This document shows positions 1 to 9,721 of a stretch of DNA of 64,000 nt, piece after piece; the first letter of the stretch is position 1, and each line of letters starts with the position of its first letter. The notes beneath the pieces were generated by a model that worked only from the letters and a program-made list of their open reading frames with translations, was not told the DNA's origin and made no database searches. This DNA comes from Metabacillus bambusae (GTDB taxonomy: Bacteria; Bacillota; Bacilli; Bacillales; Bacillaceae). The stretch is taken from assembly GCF_017497975.1 (NCBI RefSeq), contig NZ_JAGDEL010000022.1, positions 52,664 through 116,663 of the forward strand, in the 5' to 3' direction. The translations under genes and the position numbers were made by a program.

Positions 1-2
1 GA

Positions 3-1412
3 AATCTTGTCTTGTCATTAATGAAAAGTGAAGGGCATATTAGCCAAAGTGATTTTGAAGAAGCAAGGGATCAAAATATCAAGTTAGCAACGAATGAGGT
101 GAAAGAATACAAAGGAAAGTATCCTCATTATGTAGATCATATTATTGATGAAGCAATTAATAAATATCAGCTAACACCAAATGAAGTACTTTCTGGTGGA
201 CTTCATATCTATACAGGACTCAATCCTTCCATTCAGAATGCAGTTGAGGAAGTTTATAAAGATGATCAATTTTTCCCAGAGAGTAAGCTGGATCAATTGA
301 TTCAGAGTGGAGCAATATTTATCAATCCTTCTACTGGAGAAATCAATGCACTTGTAGGTGGACGAGGTGAGCATACCTTCCGTCAGTTTAACCGAGCGAC
401 ACAATTAAAAAGACAGCCGGGATCGATTATGAAGCCTTTGTCAGTTTATACTCCTGCTTTGGAACAAGGCTATGATATTTATGATAGGTTAGAAGACAAA
501 CCGATTAATATTGATGGATATCAACCTCAAAATTATGATAAACAATTCCGTGGCGAAGTGTCTATGTATGACGCTGTTATTCACTCCTATAATCTTCCCG
601 CAGTCTCATTGCTACAAAAGATTGGTATAGAAGTTGGAGCCAATGCAGTAGAACGTTTTGGGATTAAATTAGAAGAAAAGGATCGCATTCCTGGTTTGGC
701 TTTAGGTGGGATGAATGAAGGAACCTCTCCCTTAAAAATGGCACAAGCGTTTACTACTTTCCCAAATAATGGAGTAATGGTAGAGGCTCATTCAATCCAA
801 CGAATTGAAAACGCGGATGGCGAAATACTTGGAGAGTGGAAAAAAAAGGAACAAAAGGTAACAGAACCTTTAATCGCACAAAAAATGACATTTATGCTCA
901 AAGGTGTGGTAAAAGAAGGAACCGGATCAAAAGCACAGATTACTGGTAGAGAAATCGCTGGAAAAACGGGTACTACTCAACTTTCTTTTCCAACAGATAA
1001 TGGGGCAAAAGATCATTGGTTTGTAGGATACACCCCTCAAGTTGTAGGAGCTGTATGGTTAGGGTATGACAAAACTGATCAAAATCATTATCTTTCATCG
1101 TCTAGTAGTGGAACTGCGACGGTTATTTTTAAAGAAATTCTAACTAAAGTTGAGAATGAAATGTCAATAAAAGAATTTGATTTAGCATTACTTGGAAACA
1201 AATATAAGCAAAATAAAAAAAGTAAGAAACAAGATGAAAAAGATGATGATAACAATCAACATGAAAAAGAAGATACCAAAAAAGAGAAAATGAAAGCACA
1301 GAAAGAGAGAGAAAAAGAAAATAAAAAGAGAGAAAAGGAAATCGAAAAGGAAAATAAAAAGCGAGAAAAGGAAAAAGAAAAGGAAAAAGAAAAAAAAGAT
1401 AAAAATGAATAA
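3..1412 (+). CDS. Class A penicillin-binding protein, C-terminal part (5' truncated by window edge)
   Basis: This is the transpeptidase part of a bifunctional PBP1A-type enzyme that polymerises and cross-links peptidoglycan outside the membrane. The frame is open back to base 3, so the TTG at 12 is not a real start; the glycosyltransferase domain lies outside the window. Counting from that TTG, the SxxK motif (GSIMK, Ser at about 138), the SxN motif (SYN in HSYNLPAV) and KTGT (AGKTGTTQ, about residue 318) are all present, so the domain looks active. The last 65 residues are an almost purely Lys/Glu/Asp tail, probably disordered. The gene ends before a terminator shared with the convergent MATE gene. 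Confidence 0.93.
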   Translation, partial: NLVLSLMKSEGHISQSDFEEARDQNIKLATNEVKEYKGKYPHYVDHIIDEAINKYQLTPNEVLSGGLHIYTGLNPSIQNAVEEVYKDDQFFPESKLDQLIQSGAIFINPSTGEINALVGGRGEHTFRQFNRATQLKRQPGSIMKPLSVYTPALEQGYDIYDRLEDKPINIDGYQPQNYDKQFRGEVSMYDAVIHSYNLPAVSLLQKIGIEVGANAVERFGIKLEEKDRIPGLALGGMNEGTSPLKMAQAFTTFPNNGVMVEAHSIQRIENADGEILGEWKKKEQKVTEPLIAQKMTFMLKGVVKEGTGSKAQITGREIAGKTGTTQLSFPTDNGAKDHWFVGYTPQVVGAVWLGYDKTDQNHYLSSSSSGTATVIFKEILTKVENEMSIKEFDLALLGNKYKQNKKSKKQDEKDDDNNQHEKEDTKKEKMKAQKEREKENKKREKEIEKENKKREKEKEKEKEKKDKNE

Positions 1413-1584
1413 CTTGGATTTTTATTACTGACTTCACTGAAAAGTTTGTTGCTTTAATTAACGACAAACAATTTCGAGAGAATATCAATAAATAGTGAAA
1501 AGGGCACAAGGACAGGCTAAATCCTAGAAGTAGGGATATGTACGAAAACAACAATTATAGAGAATACTGCATTAACTAAAATAA

Positions 1585-1617
1585 AACAAGCCAAGTTTCT
1601 TAGTGACCTGGCTTGTT
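1585..1617. terminator. Bidirectional rho-independent terminator
   Basis: A 9-bp stem (AACAAGCCA / TGGCTTGTT) with a T-rich flank on both strands lies between the convergent PBP and MATE genes. Confidence 0.75.
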
Positions 1618-1650
1618 TGTTAAAATTCAATATTTACTAACTTAAATGAT

Positions 1651-3012
1651 TTAACCTATATTTTCTTTGATTTCAGTTGGAACTGTTTTTAACTTTATTA
1701 AACTCCAATCAGTGCGATAAAACCGAACCATAACACTAACACCAAACACAGTTAAATACGTATATAAAGAAATCCATGCACCAACACTTGATAGCTCAAG
1801 GACAAACGTCAAGACGTAGCTTAAAGGAATAAACAATAACCAACCTAAAATGAGCGATGTTTTTAAAAGGAATGAAGTATCTCCAATTCCTCTAAGTCCA
1901 CCAGCATAGAAGTTTAATAGTCCATCGAAAAGCTGTAAAAACGCAGAAATCATGATTAATCTAGAGGCTAGCTGGTAAACCATGATATCATCCGTATAAA
2001 TTTTAGCAATCGGTTCTGCGAGTAAAAACTGGATAACGCCTAGAATAAAGAGGAAAATCGATCCTAATATTGCTGTATTTGTACCAGCCTTTCTTCCTTC
2101 AACTGCGCTGCCTTTACCAATTTCCTGACCAACAAGTATGGTTGCAGTTGATCCAAAGGCAAACGCCGGCATAAATCCAAGGCTCATGACGCTTAAGGCT
2201 ACTTCATTTGCAGCCAAAGCATGTGTACCTAATCTCGTCACAAATGCAGTAAAAACAAACATAGCCATACTCATTGAAAACTCCTGAATCCCAAGTTTAG
2301 AACTTTCTCCAAAAATGAGTTTTGACTCAGAACGATTAAAGGCTACAATTGTGCGCGTTTCAAACTTGGCATGAAGACGGATGAAATAAACATAGGCACA
2401 AAACAGAAAGGTAACAACCTCACCTATAAACAGAGCAAGCCCTGCGCCATACAGACCTATTTCTGGAAATCCGAAATTCCCGTACGTTAGACCATAAGTT
2501 AAAAAAATCATAATCAAGTTTCCAATGATAGAGCTAATCATTGGTGTTTTTGTGTCACCAATTCCTCGGAAAAATCCATGAAAAACAAAGGTGAAGATTG
2601 AAAAAATCATAGCGAAAAATCGAATTTTTAAATAATCTTTTCCTTGATCAATCATTTCGCTTGAGCTTCCCATTACTTTAAAAATATCACCCGGAAAAAA
2701 TAAACCGACAAGAAAAACGATTACACATGCAATTGTACATAAATAAAAGGCGATATAGGTGCGCTCAACACCTTTTTTCATCGTATTTGATCCAAAGTTT
2801 TGAGCGACTAAATAATTGACTGTATGACCTATTCCCGAAAAGATCGCCCATGCGTTATACATAATAATATTTGACACCCCGACAATCGCAATTGCAAGTG
2901 CACCGAGTTGACCAACCAAGATCAGATTTATTGTTCCTGTAAGAGTCATAGATGCAAATGATGCGATTGAAGGAATTGCAAGCAGTAAAATCTTTTTCCA
3001 GTCTTTTAACAT
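1651..3012 (-). CDS. MATE family multidrug/toxin efflux transporter
   Basis: The 453-residue membrane protein has about 12 hydrophobic segments in two six-helix halves, the usual MATE length and layout. MATE proteins export cationic drugs and metabolites with Na+ or H+ antiport. Recognisable family segments include LILVGQLGALAIAIVGVSN near the N-terminus, GFFRGIGDTKTPM at the end of the first half and GGLRGIGDTSFL in the second half. The ATG is preceded by AGGGGA eight bases upstream. It is transcribed alone, convergent with the PBP gene and divergent from the acetyltransferase gene. The substrate cannot be predicted. Confidence 0.9.
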   Translation of the reverse strand: MLKDWKKILLLAIPSIASFASMTLTGTINLILVGQLGALAIAIVGVSNIIMYNAWAIFSGIGHTVNYLVAQNFGSNTMKKGVERTYIAFYLCTIACVIVFLVGLFFPGDIFKVMGSSSEMIDQGKDYLKIRFFAMIFSIFTFVFHGFFRGIGDTKTPMISSIIGNLIMIFLTYGLTYGNFGFPEIGLYGAGLALFIGEVVTFLFCAYVYFIRLHAKFETRTIVAFNRSESKLIFGESSKLGIQEFSMSMAMFVFTAFVTRLGTHALAANEVALSVMSLGFMPAFAFGSTATILVGQEIGKGSAVEGRKAGTNTAILGSIFLFILGVIQFLLAEPIAKIYTDDIMVYQLASRLIMISAFLQLFDGLLNFYAGGLRGIGDTSFLLKTSLILGWLLFIPLSYVLTFVLELSSVGAWISLYTYLTVFGVSVMVRFYRTDWSLIKLKTVPTEIKENIG

Positions 3013-3164
3013 GTTTGTATCCCCTAATCAATGTTATAGAAATTTATGAAACATTTAAAACCACCTTCAGATAGCTAATGATTGTAATAAAGGTTCTTTT
3101 TATTTTCATAGTAATAATTATTTTAATGACAAAATTGTTTCTTGTCTATCAATATTTGTAAACG

Positions 3165-3193
3165 TTGTCAAATTAAAGGTTGAATTATAGTAT
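3165..3193 (+). promoter_or_regulatory. Candidate sigma-A promoter for the acetyltransferase gene
   Basis: TTGTCA (3165-3170) and TAGTAT (3188-3193) are 17 bp apart, about 60 bp before the start codon. The -35 matches five of six consensus bases; the -10 is weaker. Confidence 0.45.
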
Positions 3194-3252
3194 TATAGAG
3201 AGAAGTGAGTTTTTTTAGTAACTCTAGAAAACTAGGATAAGGGGATGTTAAG

Positions 3253-4365
3253 ATGGAAATTCGTCAATTAGAAGAACATGAAAGACAAGCTGCGATTGAG
3301 CTATCAGATAAAACATTTCGAAATCATGAACAAAAGTCGATGGGAGAGGCGTTCCCATTTATGTTTTCACAGAGTTCGATTGGACAATCGTTTGGGGCAT
3401 TTCACAATGGAGAGTTAGTTTCTTTTATGGGGTTAGTACCATCTATAATAAAAATAGGTGAAGCGAGGCTAAATGTATATTCACTAGGTTCTGTTTGTAC
3501 AGCAGAGGATTATCGAGAAAAAGGGATTGCTAGTCAAATTTTAGAAAGAGTATTCGATTTTTTAGATTGCTCAGATGCATCAATTCTTCTTGTATCAGGC
3601 GATCGATCGTTATACACACGTGTAAACTGTTGTCATTTCGGAAATATATCAAAATTTAATGTTCAATTTGAAAATGTTCATAAAAATAGTGAAAGTCAAA
3701 TTAGAGAAATGCGAAAAGAAGATTTGTTCCAAATGAATCAAATTGCTCAACGAAGACTTATTACATATGATCAAAGTGTGTCAGATCTACAATCATTGAT
3801 CCATGCTGAAGCTTATGCTAGTTGTTTGAATCTAACACATAAAACCTTAATCGTTGAAAAGGATAATAAGGTCAGTAGCTTCTTAGTCCTCGGGGTACCA
3901 CATCGTAAAAGACAAGAACAAAAGGGGAAGATGATTGAGTGGGCAGGTAAACCAAACGAGATTAAACACTTATTATCCTATGCAATCAAAGCATATGAGT
4001 TGGAAGAAATAGAAGTTGCAGTCCCTTGGCATGAACATTTATTGGAAAATGAATTGAATGGTTCAACTTTTACTCTTGAAAAAAATGAAGGGACCGTTTA
4101 TATCATTAATCCTAAACGATTTTTAAAGCAACTAAATCCTTATATAAAATCCAGACACCTAGAATCATTTGAATGTAAATATACCGATCGTGAACATATT
4201 CAAGTAACCTTTTCAAACATGACAACAACACTACAAGTGAAGGATTTTGTTTCCTTCGTTTTTGATTCACAATCAAATGACTCTGAAATTTTGGAACTTC
4301 AAAAAAGTATTGGGAATATATTCCCAATACCCTTTCCATATACAGCTGGTTTGAATTTTATATAA
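3253..4365 (+). CDS. Eis-like GNAT N-acetyltransferase
   Basis: The 370-residue protein begins with a GNAT domain (about residues 1-140). It shows the acetyl-CoA loop in DYREKGIASQIL and the GDRSLYTRVNC segment typical of Eis-type proteins, followed by a second, poorly conserved GNAT-like region and a C-terminal domain. Such enzymes acetylate small amines such as aminoglycosides, or protein lysines; which one applies here is not visible. The ATG has AAGGGGA upstream. It stands alone between the MATE gene and the catabolic island. Confidence 0.8.
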   Translation: MEIRQLEEHERQAAIELSDKTFRNHEQKSMGEAFPFMFSQSSIGQSFGAFHNGELVSFMGLVPSIIKIGEARLNVYSLGSVCTAEDYREKGIASQILERVFDFLDCSDASILLVSGDRSLYTRVNCCHFGNISKFNVQFENVHKNSESQIREMRKEDLFQMNQIAQRRLITYDQSVSDLQSLIHAEAYASCLNLTHKTLIVEKDNKVSSFLVLGVPHRKRQEQKGKMIEWAGKPNEIKHLLSYAIKAYELEEIEVAVPWHEHLLENELNGSTFTLEKNEGTVYIINPKRFLKQLNPYIKSRHLESFECKYTDREHIQVTFSNMTTTLQVKDFVSFVFDSQSNDSEILELQKSIGNIFPIPFPYTAGLNFI

Positions 4366-4701
4366 AAAAGATTTAGAGGTTAAATGACTAAGAATTTACG
4401 CAAAATATCAACAAAGGAAGAGGAGAGAATGGTGCAAATGAGGTATTCTCTTCTCTTGCCAGACTTTGAATCCTTTACTAAAACTTTTAAATGCTCATTT
4501 GACCTTTCTATTATATATAACTACTTATTTCCTTCACATCTATGCTTACTCCTTTCCTACCAAGTATTCAACACATTTGGCTGAATCCACCAATAACATG
4601 TCCTTAACGACCATGAATTTGTCCTTGCTAAAAAGTATGATAAATATAGAAGAATAGAAGTAACACATTCTTTTAGAATGCACAAAAAAGGGGGGATAAT
4701 A
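4366..4701. other. Gap without a convincing gene
   Basis: About 335 bp of AT-rich DNA. Two short overlapping frames (4384-4584 and 4466-4657) have no protein-like composition or recognisable family. The 3' end must carry the promoter of the sulfatase-fold gene, but no clear -35/-10 pair was found. Confidence 0.5.
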
Positions 4702-6081
4702 GTGAAAATAATTTTTATCTCACTAGATACACTTAGGGCAAAGCGACTAGGATGCTATGGTTACCAGCTTCCCACTAGCCCGTATATTGATAAAATTGCA
4801 AAACAGGGGGTAATATTCGAAAGCGCTTACGCGTCCGATATTCCAACAGAAGTTGCTCATACGAGTATTTTTACTGGGAAGGTCGGTTTAACAACAGGAG
4901 TTGTTTCCCATGGATCGCCATCAACGTATTTACCTAAAGAAAATGAGTGGCTTCCAACAATACTTAGAAAAGCTGGGTATACTACTGCTGCAGTAGATAA
5001 TTTATATCATTTAAAGGAATGGTTTGCTAGAGGGTATCAATACTACATGAATACGATTGGCAAAACAAGGTGGATTGATGGTCAATCAATTAATGATCTT
5101 GCAAAGCCATGGATAAAAGAGCATAAAGAGGAAGATTTCTTTCTTTTTCTTCACTATTGGGATCCACATACGCCTTATTTACCACCTAAAGAATATATCC
5201 CACAGTTTTATCAATCTGATCAGGACCCCTATGACCCGACTAATAAAAGTATGGAATCTGCATTTAATCATCCGGCATATCCGTTTTTTAAGTATCATCA
5301 TTATGATTTGCTAGGTAATATTACTGATTCAAATTATGTAAACGCTTTATATGATGCTGAGATTAGATATTTAGACGATATGCTTAAAGATTTAGATGAG
5401 TTTTTAATGCAACAAGGAATCAAAGAAGACACCATGCTAATCCTAGTTGGAGATCACGGTGAAAGCTTAACAGAGCATGATATTTACTGGGATCATTGTG
5501 GCCTATATGAGGCAACTGTCCATATTCCACTGATTATCCGTTGGCCAGGAATGATTCCAGAAGGTTTAAGAATCAATCAGTTAGTACAACATGCTGATTT
5601 GATGCCAACGATTTTAGAATCAATTGGCTTAGAAATCCCAGACGAACTAGATGGGAAAAGTCTATGGCCATACATTCAAGGGAAAAAAGATCCTATTCAT
5701 TCAGATATTTATTTAAGCGAATGTGCATGGCAAGCATCCAGAGGTATCCGCACCGAACGTTATAAATACATTGAAACATATGATTCGGGTCCTTTTACTA
5801 GACCTCCTTGTGAGCTGTATGATTTACTAATTGATCCAAATGAAGAAACAAATCTTGCTGAACTTCTACCTGAGCAAGTGGAAAAATACAAAAATAAGTT
5901 AGATAATTGGGTAGAATCGAAACTTGGAGATCGAGAGGATCCATTGAAAGTGGTGCTGAGAGAAGAGGGCTTACCTTTTAGAAAAAGGATTGAAAAAGTT
6001 CTCCATGATTACGGTCTGACTTGGGATGAATGGAAAGCAAATCCAAGGCGAGAAAAAATTGATTTACATGTTAGAAATTAA
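4702..6081 (+). CDS. Sulfatase-fold hydrolase/phosphoesterase, paralogue 1
   Basis: The alkaline phosphatase/sulfatase superfamily fold is clear: the metal-binding start FISLDTLRAKRLGCYG, the WDPHTPYLPP loop, and GDHGESLTEH. The GTG at 4702 is preferred over the ATG at 4678 because a run of G after AAAAAA (4691-4695) sits at Shine-Dalgarno distance. In the canonical CxPSR signature the formylglycine Cys is replaced: the aligned segment is TEVAHTSIFTG, with Thr about 49 at the Cys position and His 53 at the Arg position. The protein is therefore more likely a Thr-nucleophile phosphoesterase or transferase than a classical sulfatase. It is homologous to the gene at 14051. It has no signal peptide, so it acts in the cytosol. 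Confidence 0.82.
   Translation: MKIIFISLDTLRAKRLGCYGYQLPTSPYIDKIAKQGVIFESAYASDIPTEVAHTSIFTGKVGLTTGVVSHGSPSTYLPKENEWLPTILRKAGYTTAAVDNLYHLKEWFARGYQYYMNTIGKTRWIDGQSINDLAKPWIKEHKEEDFFLFLHYWDPHTPYLPPKEYIPQFYQSDQDPYDPTNKSMESAFNHPAYPFFKYHHYDLLGNITDSNYVNALYDAEIRYLDDMLKDLDEFLMQQGIKEDTMLILVGDHGESLTEHDIYWDHCGLYEATVHIPLIIRWPGMIPEGLRINQLVQHADLMPTILESIGLEIPDELDGKSLWPYIQGKKDPIHSDIYLSECAWQASRGIRTERYKYIETYDSGPFTRPPCELYDLLIDPNEETNLAELLPEQVEKYKNKLDNWVESKLGDREDPLKVVLREEGLPFRKRIEKVLHDYGLTWDEWKANPRREKIDLHVRN
4818..4831 (+). promoter_or_regulatory. Candidate CcpA cre site inside the coding region
   Basis: CGAAAGCGCTTACG matches 12 of 14 positions of the palindromic cre consensus, about 115 bp inside the first gene of the island. 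Intragenic cre sites in this position can block elongation. Function here is inferred. Confidence 0.4.
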
Positions 6082-6255
6082 TCTTTATAACAATGCTTCC
6101 TACAATTCCAGGAAGTATGAATTAATATATCTGAATATTCTGAATCATTTGTCGAAAAGTGTAAATTCATCTTGATCTTTCATAAGTTTTACTAATCATT
6201 TTTAGCACTTATTTTTTATAGGTGAGAATTTTTAAAAAGTGGGGGGATTAAGAAG

Positions 6256-7755
6256 ATGAAAAGCTTGAAGAAATTATGGATTATATCATTTATCGCTGTT
6301 CTAATGACATCATTGTTATCAGGATGTATCGTTCCAAGCTCTTCTCCAGAAGAAACGGAGGAGACAGACGAAGAATTTAAAGGAACAATTAAAATGTATG
6401 CTGGTACCTATAGTCCGAACCGGGTATTAAATGCAAACCAAAAGCCAGCAACTGTGTTAAAAAAATTAGCTGAAGAGTACGAGAAGGAAACTGGCGTTAA
6501 AATTGAATTCATTAAAGGCCTGCCTGCTGATCAGGATTATATGACATGGGTTCGAACAAAAGCTTCAGGTGGACAGCTCCCAGATATCATTTGGTCTCAA
6601 TGGTATGATGCAAACACAGCTTTAGCAAAAGGTACACTTACAGATTTGTCAAAGTATTTAGATCAGCCAAATCCTTATGTTGAAAACAAACCTTGGAATG
6701 AACTATTAAATAAACAAATTATTTCTGATACGAAATCTGCAGATGGAAGCACGTATGTAATCAATGGTGATTATGTTGGAACAGCTACCTACTATAATGT
6801 AGAAGCATTTGAAAAAGCCGGTATTAAGGAGCTTCCAAAAACATGGTCCGAATTTATTGATGCATCCAAAAAGTTAAAAGATGCAGGGTATATTCCCTTT
6901 GCTTGGAATCTCGCTTCAACTCCAACTGGTACGGATCGGATTACATGGTTAACTCGATTATTCTTTACTAACTTCTTTGCAGATGAATATGACGATTTAA
7001 GATATACAGGTAATGAAGGAATTACCAACCAAGACCAGGTTATCGCAATTAAAAAGGGAGTGTATGGATCAGAAAATGAAAAGTGGATGGAAATTTGGCC
7101 AATCTTAAAGGAGTTTTCACAATATTGGCAGCCTGACTTCACAGGTGGTGATTCAAATGGACAAGGAACAATGCTTGCCTTTTTAACAGGTGAGGTTGGA
7201 ATGTATTTCGATGGCTCTTGGGCATCACAGCAAATAAAATCAGCGAATCCTGATTTTGAGTGGTCGTCCTTTAAAAATCCATATCCTGATAAGGGTGTTT
7301 CAGAATTCGCGACTGATTTTGATTCATCTGCAGCGATTGGTGGCCCAAGTTCCTCTTTCCAATATGCGGTACCATCTAAACAAGCGAATAATTCATTAAC
7401 TCCAGCTAAGGAAAAAGCTATTGTGGATTGGTTAATGTATATCACAACTCCTGAGCATAATGAGGAAATCGTAAATGAATTAGGAGAAAATGTTCCGACT
7501 GTCGTAGGTGCAAAGCCGATAGAAGAACTTAGTGGCTTATCTGATCTTGCGAATCAGCCATTACAAAGTGTGTTTGGAGGAATAAATCTAGAAAAGAAAG
7601 AATTAGATGCCATTTATCGTGCTTTCCAAAGCTATATTCTTGGAGAAACAACTTTGGAGGAATTTGCTAAAGTAGCTGATACAGAGATGGAAAAAACAGC
7701 AGATTCCCTTATACAACAAAATAACTGGGATTTATCAGAATATTTGGATGAGTAA
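6256..7755 (+). CDS. ABC transporter substrate-binding lipoprotein, CUT1 sugar type
   Basis: A 499-residue family-1 extracellular solute-binding protein. The signal peptide ends in lipobox LLSGC with the lipidated Cys at residue 24, so it is anchored to the outer face of the membrane. Family segments include LPDIIWSQWYDAN, GDYVGTATYYN and GEVGMYFDGSW. GTGGGGGG lies just upstream of the ATG. It is somewhat longer than typical maltose-binding-like proteins. It precedes two permease genes but is separated from them by a stable hairpin. The ligand is unknown; neighbouring enzymes point to a modified sugar or cyclitol. Confidence 0.9.
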   Translation: MKSLKKLWIISFIAVLMTSLLSGCIVPSSSPEETEETDEEFKGTIKMYAGTYSPNRVLNANQKPATVLKKLAEEYEKETGVKIEFIKGLPADQDYMTWVRTKASGGQLPDIIWSQWYDANTALAKGTLTDLSKYLDQPNPYVENKPWNELLNKQIISDTKSADGSTYVINGDYVGTATYYNVEAFEKAGIKELPKTWSEFIDASKKLKDAGYIPFAWNLASTPTGTDRITWLTRLFFTNFFADEYDDLRYTGNEGITNQDQVIAIKKGVYGSENEKWMEIWPILKEFSQYWQPDFTGGDSNGQGTMLAFLTGEVGMYFDGSWASQQIKSANPDFEWSSFKNPYPDKGVSEFATDFDSSAAIGGPSSSFQYAVPSKQANNSLTPAKEKAIVDWLMYITTPEHNEEIVNELGENVPTVVGAKPIEELSGLSDLANQPLQSVFGGINLEKKELDAIYRAFQSYILGETTLEEFAKVADTEMEKTADSLIQQNNWDLSEYLDE

Positions 7756-7764
7756 ATAAATAAG

Positions 7765-7804
7765 AGCGGGTTATTAAAGGAACATACTTCTAAAATAACC
7801 CGCT
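7765..7804 (+). terminator. Intercistronic hairpin after the binding-protein gene
   Basis: GCGGGTTATT (7766-7775) pairs perfectly with AATAACCCGC (7794-7803). The stem lacks a long T run and sits between the binding-protein and permease genes. It probably stabilises the upstream mRNA or partly terminates, giving excess binding protein over permease. Confidence 0.65.
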
Positions 7805-7829
7805 TTCCTAAATGAAAGGAGAGGTGCAT

Positions 7830-8777
7830 GTGCCTGAAACAGTCCAACAAATCGATAACAACGAAATAGTAAAGAGAAATAAAAAATCAGGTAAATTACG
7901 TTTTAATTGGAAATCCGGCTATGGAATGCTGATACCGTCCTTCATTCTTTTAATTACATTTATGTATTATCCTGCATTGATCGCGATCGGTTTTTCATTT
8001 ACGAATTGGGACGGGTTCAATCAACCACAATTTACTGGGATTCAAAATTATATAAGCTTATTCAAAGACAAGATTTTCTTGATTTCAATGAAAAATGTTG
8101 GAATATGGACAGTTGTTAAAGTGATTGTCGAATTATTAGTTCCATTAATTGTTGCAGTTATGATTTTTCATTTGAAAAGCAAGAGGATGCAGTATATCTA
8201 TCGGGTATTATTTGTTATACCGGTTGTTGTACCAGGAATTGTTATGTTTATGATTTGGAGTTTTATCTATGATCCAAACGTAGGTGTTCTTAATACGTTA
8301 TTAAAAACATTGGGTCTTGAAGGAATTATCCAAAACTGGCTTGGAGATCCAAATATTGCTCTATATTCTTTGATGTTCGTCGGCTTCCCATTTGTCGTTC
8401 CATTTAATCTATTAATCTTTTTTGCAGGACTACAGTCTATTTCTGAAAGTGTTTATGAATCAGCGAAACTAGATGGAATTACAAAAGTAAGGCGATTTTT
8501 TCAAATTGAGATTCCATTAGTTATGGGACAAGTAAAATTAATTTTAATCCTTACTGTTATCCAATTACTTCAAAACGTAACATTACCACTCGTTATGACA
8601 AATGGAGGTCCAGGTTATTCATCTTATGTACCAGGACTTTATATGTATTTCCTTGCATTCCAAAACGGTGAATTTGGTTTAGGAATGGCAGTTTCAATGA
8701 TTATATTTGTAATCGTTCTCATTTTAACTTGGATTCAAATGAAATATATCAATCCAAGTACTGAATACAAAGCATAA
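7830..8777 (+). CDS. ABC transporter permease, MalF-like
   Basis: The protein has six predicted membrane segments and the permease EAA loop (YESAKLDGITKVRRFFQIEIPL, about residues 205-226) that docks with the ATPase. GTG 7830 is chosen because GGAGAGG lies five bases before it; the ATG at 7812 is part of the ribosome-binding site region. It pairs with the next permease to form the CUT1 channel. No ATPase gene is present in the island, so a shared MsmX-type ATPase elsewhere in the genome is likely to energise it (inference from Bacillus CUT1 systems). Confidence 0.88.
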   Translation: MPETVQQIDNNEIVKRNKKSGKLRFNWKSGYGMLIPSFILLITFMYYPALIAIGFSFTNWDGFNQPQFTGIQNYISLFKDKIFLISMKNVGIWTVVKVIVELLVPLIVAVMIFHLKSKRMQYIYRVLFVIPVVVPGIVMFMIWSFIYDPNVGVLNTLLKTLGLEGIIQNWLGDPNIALYSLMFVGFPFVVPFNLLIFFAGLQSISESVYESAKLDGITKVRRFFQIEIPLVMGQVKLILILTVIQLLQNVTLPLVMTNGGPGYSSYVPGLYMYFLAFQNGEFGLGMAVSMIIFVIVLILTWIQMKYINPSTEYKA

Positions 8778-8797
8778 ATACCAGAAAGGAGATTACA

Positions 8798-9625
8798 ATG
8801 CTGAAAACAATAAAGCAGGATATATGGAGTCATCTATTGCTTATTTTGTTAGCCTTTGTCGCACTGTACCCGTTTTTTTATATGATTATTACCTCGTTTA
8901 AAACAAATGGACAATTTTATAGTAACTTTTTTGGTATAACCTTTCCATTACATTTTGAAAATTATGCTACTGCATGGGAAGCAATCGGTGGATACATTTT
9001 TAACTCCGTGTTTATTGGGATTGCTAGTGTGTTAATCATCATTGCTACCTCAGCCTTAGCTGGATATTCATTTGCTCGGTTGCGGTTTAAAGGGAAGAAC
9101 TTCCTGTACATGTCAGTTGTAGCGTTATTAATGATTCCAGGCTTATTAACGTTAATTCCCCTTTTCCTCTTAATAAAAAGTTTTGGAATGCTAGATTCTT
9201 ATTTAGGACTGATTATCGCATTTGCAGCAGGTGGTCAGGCTTTTACAATATTTGTATTCCGTCAATCGTTTGCATCATTACCTGAGGAATTGTTTGAGGC
9301 AGCACGTATAGACGGTTGCGGCGAGCTTCGTGTATTTTGGCAAATTGTCCTACCTTTATCAAAACCAATTATAGGAACCATGGCCATTTGGAATTTACTT
9401 GCTATCTGGAATGAATATATGATGCCGCTTGTATTAATGAGCAACCCTGATAAATTTCCAATTACAGTGGGATTAATACAATTCGAAAGTCAATTTGTTT
9501 CACAAACATTGTACGGACCGATGTTTGCTGGTTACACCATCGCATCTTTACCATTACTAATCCTGTTTTTATTTACGATGCGATTATTCATGAAAGGGTT
9601 AACATCTGGTGCAGTGAAAATTTAG
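8798..9625 (+). CDS. ABC transporter permease, MalG-like
   Basis: A 275-residue second permease of the CUT1 importer with about six membrane helices. It carries the expected EAA loop FEAARIDGCGELRVFWQIVLP at about residues 166-186. AAAGGAG precedes the ATG, and the gene follows the first permease by 20 bp, so the two are co-translated. It is the last gene of the importer operon, ending at a terminator shared with the convergent PhyH gene. Confidence 0.9.
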   Translation: MLKTIKQDIWSHLLLILLAFVALYPFFYMIITSFKTNGQFYSNFFGITFPLHFENYATAWEAIGGYIFNSVFIGIASVLIIIATSALAGYSFARLRFKGKNFLYMSVVALLMIPGLLTLIPLFLLIKSFGMLDSYLGLIIAFAAGGQAFTIFVFRQSFASLPEELFEAARIDGCGELRVFWQIVLPLSKPIIGTMAIWNLLAIWNEYMMPLVLMSNPDKFPITVGLIQFESQFVSQTLYGPMFAGYTIASLPLLILFLFTMRLFMKGLTSGAVKI

Positions 9626-9666
9626 CACGTTCTAACATGAAGTTTATTACTTCTATTTTTAAAACT

Positions 9667-9699
9667 AGAGGTATCATTATGTGAATAAATGATGCCTCT
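9667..9699. terminator. Bidirectional terminator
   Basis: AGAGGTATCATT pairs with AATGATGCCTCT (11 Watson-Crick pairs plus a G-U). A- and T-rich flanks on both sides suit it to end both the importer operon and the PhyH gene. Confidence 0.7.
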
Positions 9700-9721
9700 A
9701 AAATCATACGAACATTAACCA

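Noticed and set aside
1144..1554. A 136-residue minus-strand frame rich in Phe and Leu
   Set aside because: It is the antisense of the Lys/Glu-rich tail of the penicillin-binding protein.
4384..4657. Two short overlapping frames before the first sulfatase-fold gene
   Set aside because: No conserved composition; one has only a weak AGAGG upstream. Not enough to call a gene.
4702..6081. Calling this a classical formylglycine sulfatase
   Set aside because: The modifiable Cys/Ser is absent from the signature; only the fold is supported.
6792..7445. A 217-residue minus-strand frame
   Set aside because: It is a shadow of the substrate-binding protein gene, with no start signal and no protein-like family features.
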